Positions 4,735 to 7,383 of a stretch of DNA of 7,383 bases are shown piece by piece. The notes below the pieces were generated by a model. It searched no databases and was not told the DNA's origin. It saw nothing but the letters and a program-made list of their open reading frames with translations. The position numbers were made by a program, and so were the translations under genes. The stretch's first letter is position 1. Each line of letters begins with the position of its first letter. This DNA is from Caldifarciminota bacterium (GTDB taxonomy: Bacteria; Hydrothermota; Tepidihabitantia; SM23-42), in assembly GCA_023128195.1 (NCBI GenBank), contig JAGMEL010000262.1:1-7383 (forward strand), read 5' to 3'.

Positions 4735-7383
4735 TTATTTAACGATTACGAGTTTTCCAACTTTGTTCTGCCATGGTGATTCAAGCGAGTAGAAGTAGAC
4801 ACCAGCATTTAGTTTTGAAGTCCATGTGATTTCGTGAGTACCTGCCGAAAGTCTGCTCATTATTGGTGTGTCAATCAATCTTCCAGATACATCGTATATG
4901 CGCAGGGTAATTACACCATCATTTGGGAGCGCTAAATTAAAAATAGGTTTTCCTCTAGCAGGATTGCTATTTAAGCCAAAGGAGAAGATTTTAGGTATTG
5001 ATGCAATTTCAAAAATTCCAGTAGAATTTGCGATAAACCAGAAATAATTTGTTGGTGCTCCGGTTGGATCGGTTACAACATTTCCCGGATCAGCATTATC
5101 GATTGCCTCAATATAATAGCGTACTGTATCATCGGGATTTGCAACAGGAGGTATTGAATCCAAATACCAGTCAGGTGAACCTGCTACATACATTGTTGTT
5201 GAAATCCAATCAGGGTCTTCATTCCTTTTGTAATAAAGAATCACTGAATCCACATCTGACAGATTGTCTGTAACCTTGGTTCTGATTTCAAATGGACCCG
5301 CATATGAAGTATCAATCCAGACAGTTGTAGATTCAATAACAGGTGGTGTTATATCAACACCAAAACTGTCAGGCTGAGCATAGGCTCCCTGATTACCTGC
5401 CAGGTCGTATGCCTTGACGCGCCAGTAATAGAAGTTTTCACTTAAAGAAATAGTGGTCGATGTTGATGTTAGGGTGTCTATAACCAGTGGTGAGGTAAAG
5501 GTTGTCGTGGTGTCGACCTGGAGGATATAGCAAATGGGTGCGTCCAAATTCTGCGGAAGGGTTCCTTTGTCAATGATTGCGATTTTCTTCTCTTTCTTGT
5601 CAGGAGATGAGCGTTTTGTTATATCTTTGGATTCCGTGGATAATTTTTCATGTTTTTTGCGTTTGCTGATAGCTATTACAGTTGTCCATTCAAAATCTAC
5701 AAGGATATCGCTAAAATAGACACCATTTATTGGCGAAATAAGCGCAGGAACTGAAGGTGACTGGGTATCAACCTCAAATTGCCAGGTTACTGAGAATGTG
5801 CCTTCGTTGTTTGCAATATCTACTGCCTTCACGTGCCAGAAATAAGTAGTATCAGAAAGGACTGTTGTGAATGTCGTGTCAACCAGGGTTGTTTCAACCA
5901 ACCCTTGTGTGAAGCTGCTGTTCAGGGCATATTGGAGAACATAACGGTCTATACCACTAACATTGTCATTTGCCTCATGCCAGATGAAATTCACAGTACT
6001 ATTATTCAAATAACTACTATCAGCTGGTGAAATCAGATTCACAATAGAAGGCGGGGTTGTATCAATAACAACTGTCCAGGTCTCATTAGATTGTCGTGAG
6101 TTATTGGCACTATCATATGCAACTACATACCAGTCATTATAACCTTCATCCAGGTCATAATCTGCGGTCCATGTTGTGTCAGTGCCTGTATGCCTTAAAG
6201 TTCCTTGTATATAGATTCTGTAATCCTTAAGCCCACTTCCTGCATCAACTGTTGATTCCCAGACAAAGGTTGGTCTTGGCATAGAAAAGAGCGTAGAATC
6301 TGATGGAGAAATAAGGCTGAATGGTTCAGGCGGCACAGTCTCTACACCTGTAAGATTACCAATCTCCCAATCGAGTAGTGCCGGGTCATTAGGTGCATCT
6401 GTGGTCTTACGGTAAAACAACCCAGCCAGACGTAGTATATTATATGTCAGTGTATCCAATCCAGAAAGATCAACATTATCACTCGCAAATGTGGTGTAGA
6501 ACCCAGTAGAGTTGCCTGGTAAATCACTATCAGGTACTAATTGCCAGGCTCCATTATAATATTCGATTTGTAAGCCAATTGAATCCTGTGCATCTGCTTT
6601 ATGCCAGACTGCATAACCCCAATGCTGGCGTGCATAGGTAGTGGATAAATCATTATAATTAGCTTCTACTCCTGTTAATGTTCCCTGGTCATTTGATAAA
6701 GAGTATGAATAGCTTACAATCACATTGTCGCAGGCACAGGCATATCCCCAGTGTGATGAAGATGTTTCATCATGATACATCCATTCGAACTGGACAGAAT
6801 CTGCCGGCATATAGGAAGTCAAATCGATTGTTGCAGTTCCACTGGAACTTGATGTATAGGTTGCAATGGTATTCCAAGTACCCCAGGTGCCATTAAAGAA
6901 TCGTGCTTTTACTTCATATGTCTCACCACTTTGGTAAACTCGAAAACCATAACCATATTGAATCTCAAAATTCTCAGCATTAGCAGGGATATAAATTGAA
7001 GGAGAAATCAATTCTTCATTGTAATTAATGATTCCATTTCCTGCATCGTCATCAGAATAATAGGCATAACTATTTCCATTACTGGGTGGAGCATAAGAAC
7101 CCATGTCACTCGTTGTGCCAACCTGCCACTCGTAGCCGTCGCTATTACCGTCTATAACGCTCCAGTTAGGTGGCAAACCAGACTGGAAATCTTCCTCAAG
7201 AATCGTATCCACAATTGTCTGACCGGTTGGAACAAGAATTACACTGTCGCCCTGAATGAGTGTTCCATTAAAAGTATTAAAGTCAAACTGAGCAGATGTG
7301 GTTTGGAACCAAGAACAGGTATTTGCTGGTAGAACTATACCTATGGTGAGTGATCTTTTAATTGTGTATACTGTCCAGATACT
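4735..7383 (-). CDS. Multidomain secreted protein: choice-of-anchor-J-like, Fn3/Ig-like repeats, type IX sorting domain (N-terminus cut by window edge)
   Basis: The frame is open from the right edge to TAA at 4735-4737, giving 882 residues. The GTG at 7212 lies inside the open frame (preceded by VILVPTGQTI) and is not a true start; the signal peptide must be off the window. In order: a choice-of-anchor-J/MAM-like beta-sandwich (about 7200-6710; EDFQSGLPPNWSV, NEELISPSI, CDNVIV); a second sandwich (6700-6340; IEYYNGAWQLVPDSDLPG); Fn3/Ig-like repeats at about 6345-6060, 6055-5765, 5765-5350 and 5350-5020, several with the pattern LISP.(D/N)....F.W; and the sorting domain (about 4985-4738; LRIYDVSGRL, LNAGVYFYSL, KLVIVK). 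The third repeat carries a 42-residue lysine-rich insert. Likely a cell-surface adhesive or structural protein; no protease or glycosidase motif is visible. It converges on the sorting-domain remnant. Confidence 0.9.
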   Translation of the reverse strand, partial: SIWTVYTIKRSLTIGIVLPANTCSWFQTTSAQFDFNTFNGTLIQGDSVILVPTGQTIVDTILEEDFQSGLPPNWSVIDGNSDGYEWQVGTTSDMGSYAPPSNGNSYAYYSDDDAGNGIINYNEELISPSIYIPANAENFEIQYGYGFRVYQSGETYEVKARFFNGTWGTWNTIATYTSSSSGTATIDLTSYMPADSVQFEWMYHDETSSSHWGYACACDNVIVSYSYSLSNDQGTLTGVEANYNDLSTTYARQHWGYAVWHKADAQDSIGLQIEYYNGAWQLVPDSDLPGNSTGFYTTFASDNVDLSGLDTLTYNILRLAGLFYRKTTDAPNDPALLDWEIGNLTGVETVPPEPFSLISPSDSTLFSMPRPTFVWESTVDAGSGLKDYRIYIQGTLRHTGTDTTWTADYDLDEGYNDWYVVAYDSANNSRQSNETWTVVIDTTPPSIVNLISPADSSYLNNSTVNFIWHEANDNVSGIDRYVLQYALNSSFTQGLVETTLVDTTFTTVLSDTTYFWHVKAVDIANNEGTFSVTWQFEVDTQSPSVPALISPINGVYFSDILVDFEWTTVIAISKRKKHEKLSTESKDITKRSSPDKKEKKIAIIDKGTLPQNLDAPICYILQVDTTTTFTSPLVIDTLTSTSTTISLSENFYYWRVKAYDLAGNQGAYAQPDSFGVDITPPVIESTTVWIDTSYAGPFEIRTKVTDNLSDVDSVILYYKRNEDPDWISTTMYVAGSPDWYLDSIPPVANPDDTVRYYIEAIDNADPGNVVTDPTGAPTNYFWFIANSTGIFEIASIPKIFSFGLNSNPARGKPIFNLALPNDGVITLRIYDVSGRLIDTPIMSRLSAGTHEITWTSKLNAGVYFYSLESPWQNKVGKLVIVK
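5551..5676 (-). other. Lysine-rich in-frame insertion in the third Fn3/Ig-like repeat
   Basis: Compared with the preceding repeat in the same protein, which runs from F.W to YVLQY with about twelve residues between, this repeat has about 42 extra residues. They carry 11 Lys and 2 Arg (KRKKHEK, KRSSPDKKEKK) and are flanked by IAIS and IAII. The composition is unlike the Thr/Ser/Asp-rich, Lys-poor surroundings. Its length is an exact multiple of three. No long inverted repeat bounds it. It would protrude as a basic loop from the domain. Confidence 0.45.

Noticed and set aside
7210..7212. GTG as the start of the large minus-strand secreted protein
   Set aside because: The frame stays open to the window edge with plausible protein upstream, and there is no signal peptide after the GTG, so it is internal.

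Overview
The window is low-GC DNA carrying two large secreted-protein genes on the minus strand, both running off the window. Between them are one plus-strand regulator gene and a decayed gene end. All three secreted reading frames end (or start to end, at the window edge) in the C-terminal sorting signal of the type IX secretion system: SPNPF or YPNPF, then IYDVSGR, then GVY.. and a basic tail. That signal, together with the Asp-box, choice-of-anchor-J-like and Fn3/Ig-like modules, points to an uncultured FCB-group or WOR-3-like bacterium. The lineage is inferred from style only; no marker gene is present.

Layout. (1) Bases 1-1462, minus: a secreted six-repeat beta-propeller-like protein. 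It has a signal peptide and a perfect Shine-Dalgarno, and it is cut by the left edge just inside its sorting domain. (2) Bases 1463-1731: an AT-rich divergent control region. It holds a near-consensus extended -10 promoter for the plus strand, with a perfect 6+1+6 palindrome in its spacer. (3) Bases 1732-4053, plus: a regulator that joins a transposase-type bipartite helix-turn-helix to a TPR-like middle and a SARP-type winged helix plus BTAD. A 108-bp insertion with 14-bp inverted ends lies in frame inside its C-terminal winged helix. (4) Bases 4054-4238: no gene recognised. (5) Bases 4239-4652, plus: the leftover C-terminal sorting domain of a lost secreted protein, broken by two compensating single-base frameshifts and carrying a GC-rich hairpin cassette. 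(6) Bases 4678-4719: an intrinsic terminator. (7) Bases 4735-7383, minus: a multidomain secreted protein whose start lies beyond the right edge.

How it may work together (inference): the regulator shares its upstream region with the propeller gene and sits among type IX cargo genes, so local control of surface-protein expression is plausible. The palindrome over its own promoter suggests autoregulation. The most unusual theme is that three different reading frames each carry an extra in-frame segment (3423-3529, 4407-4450, 5551-5676). Two of these are palindromic or strongly structured at the DNA level, which looks like mobile or palindromic elements that have become protein sequence.
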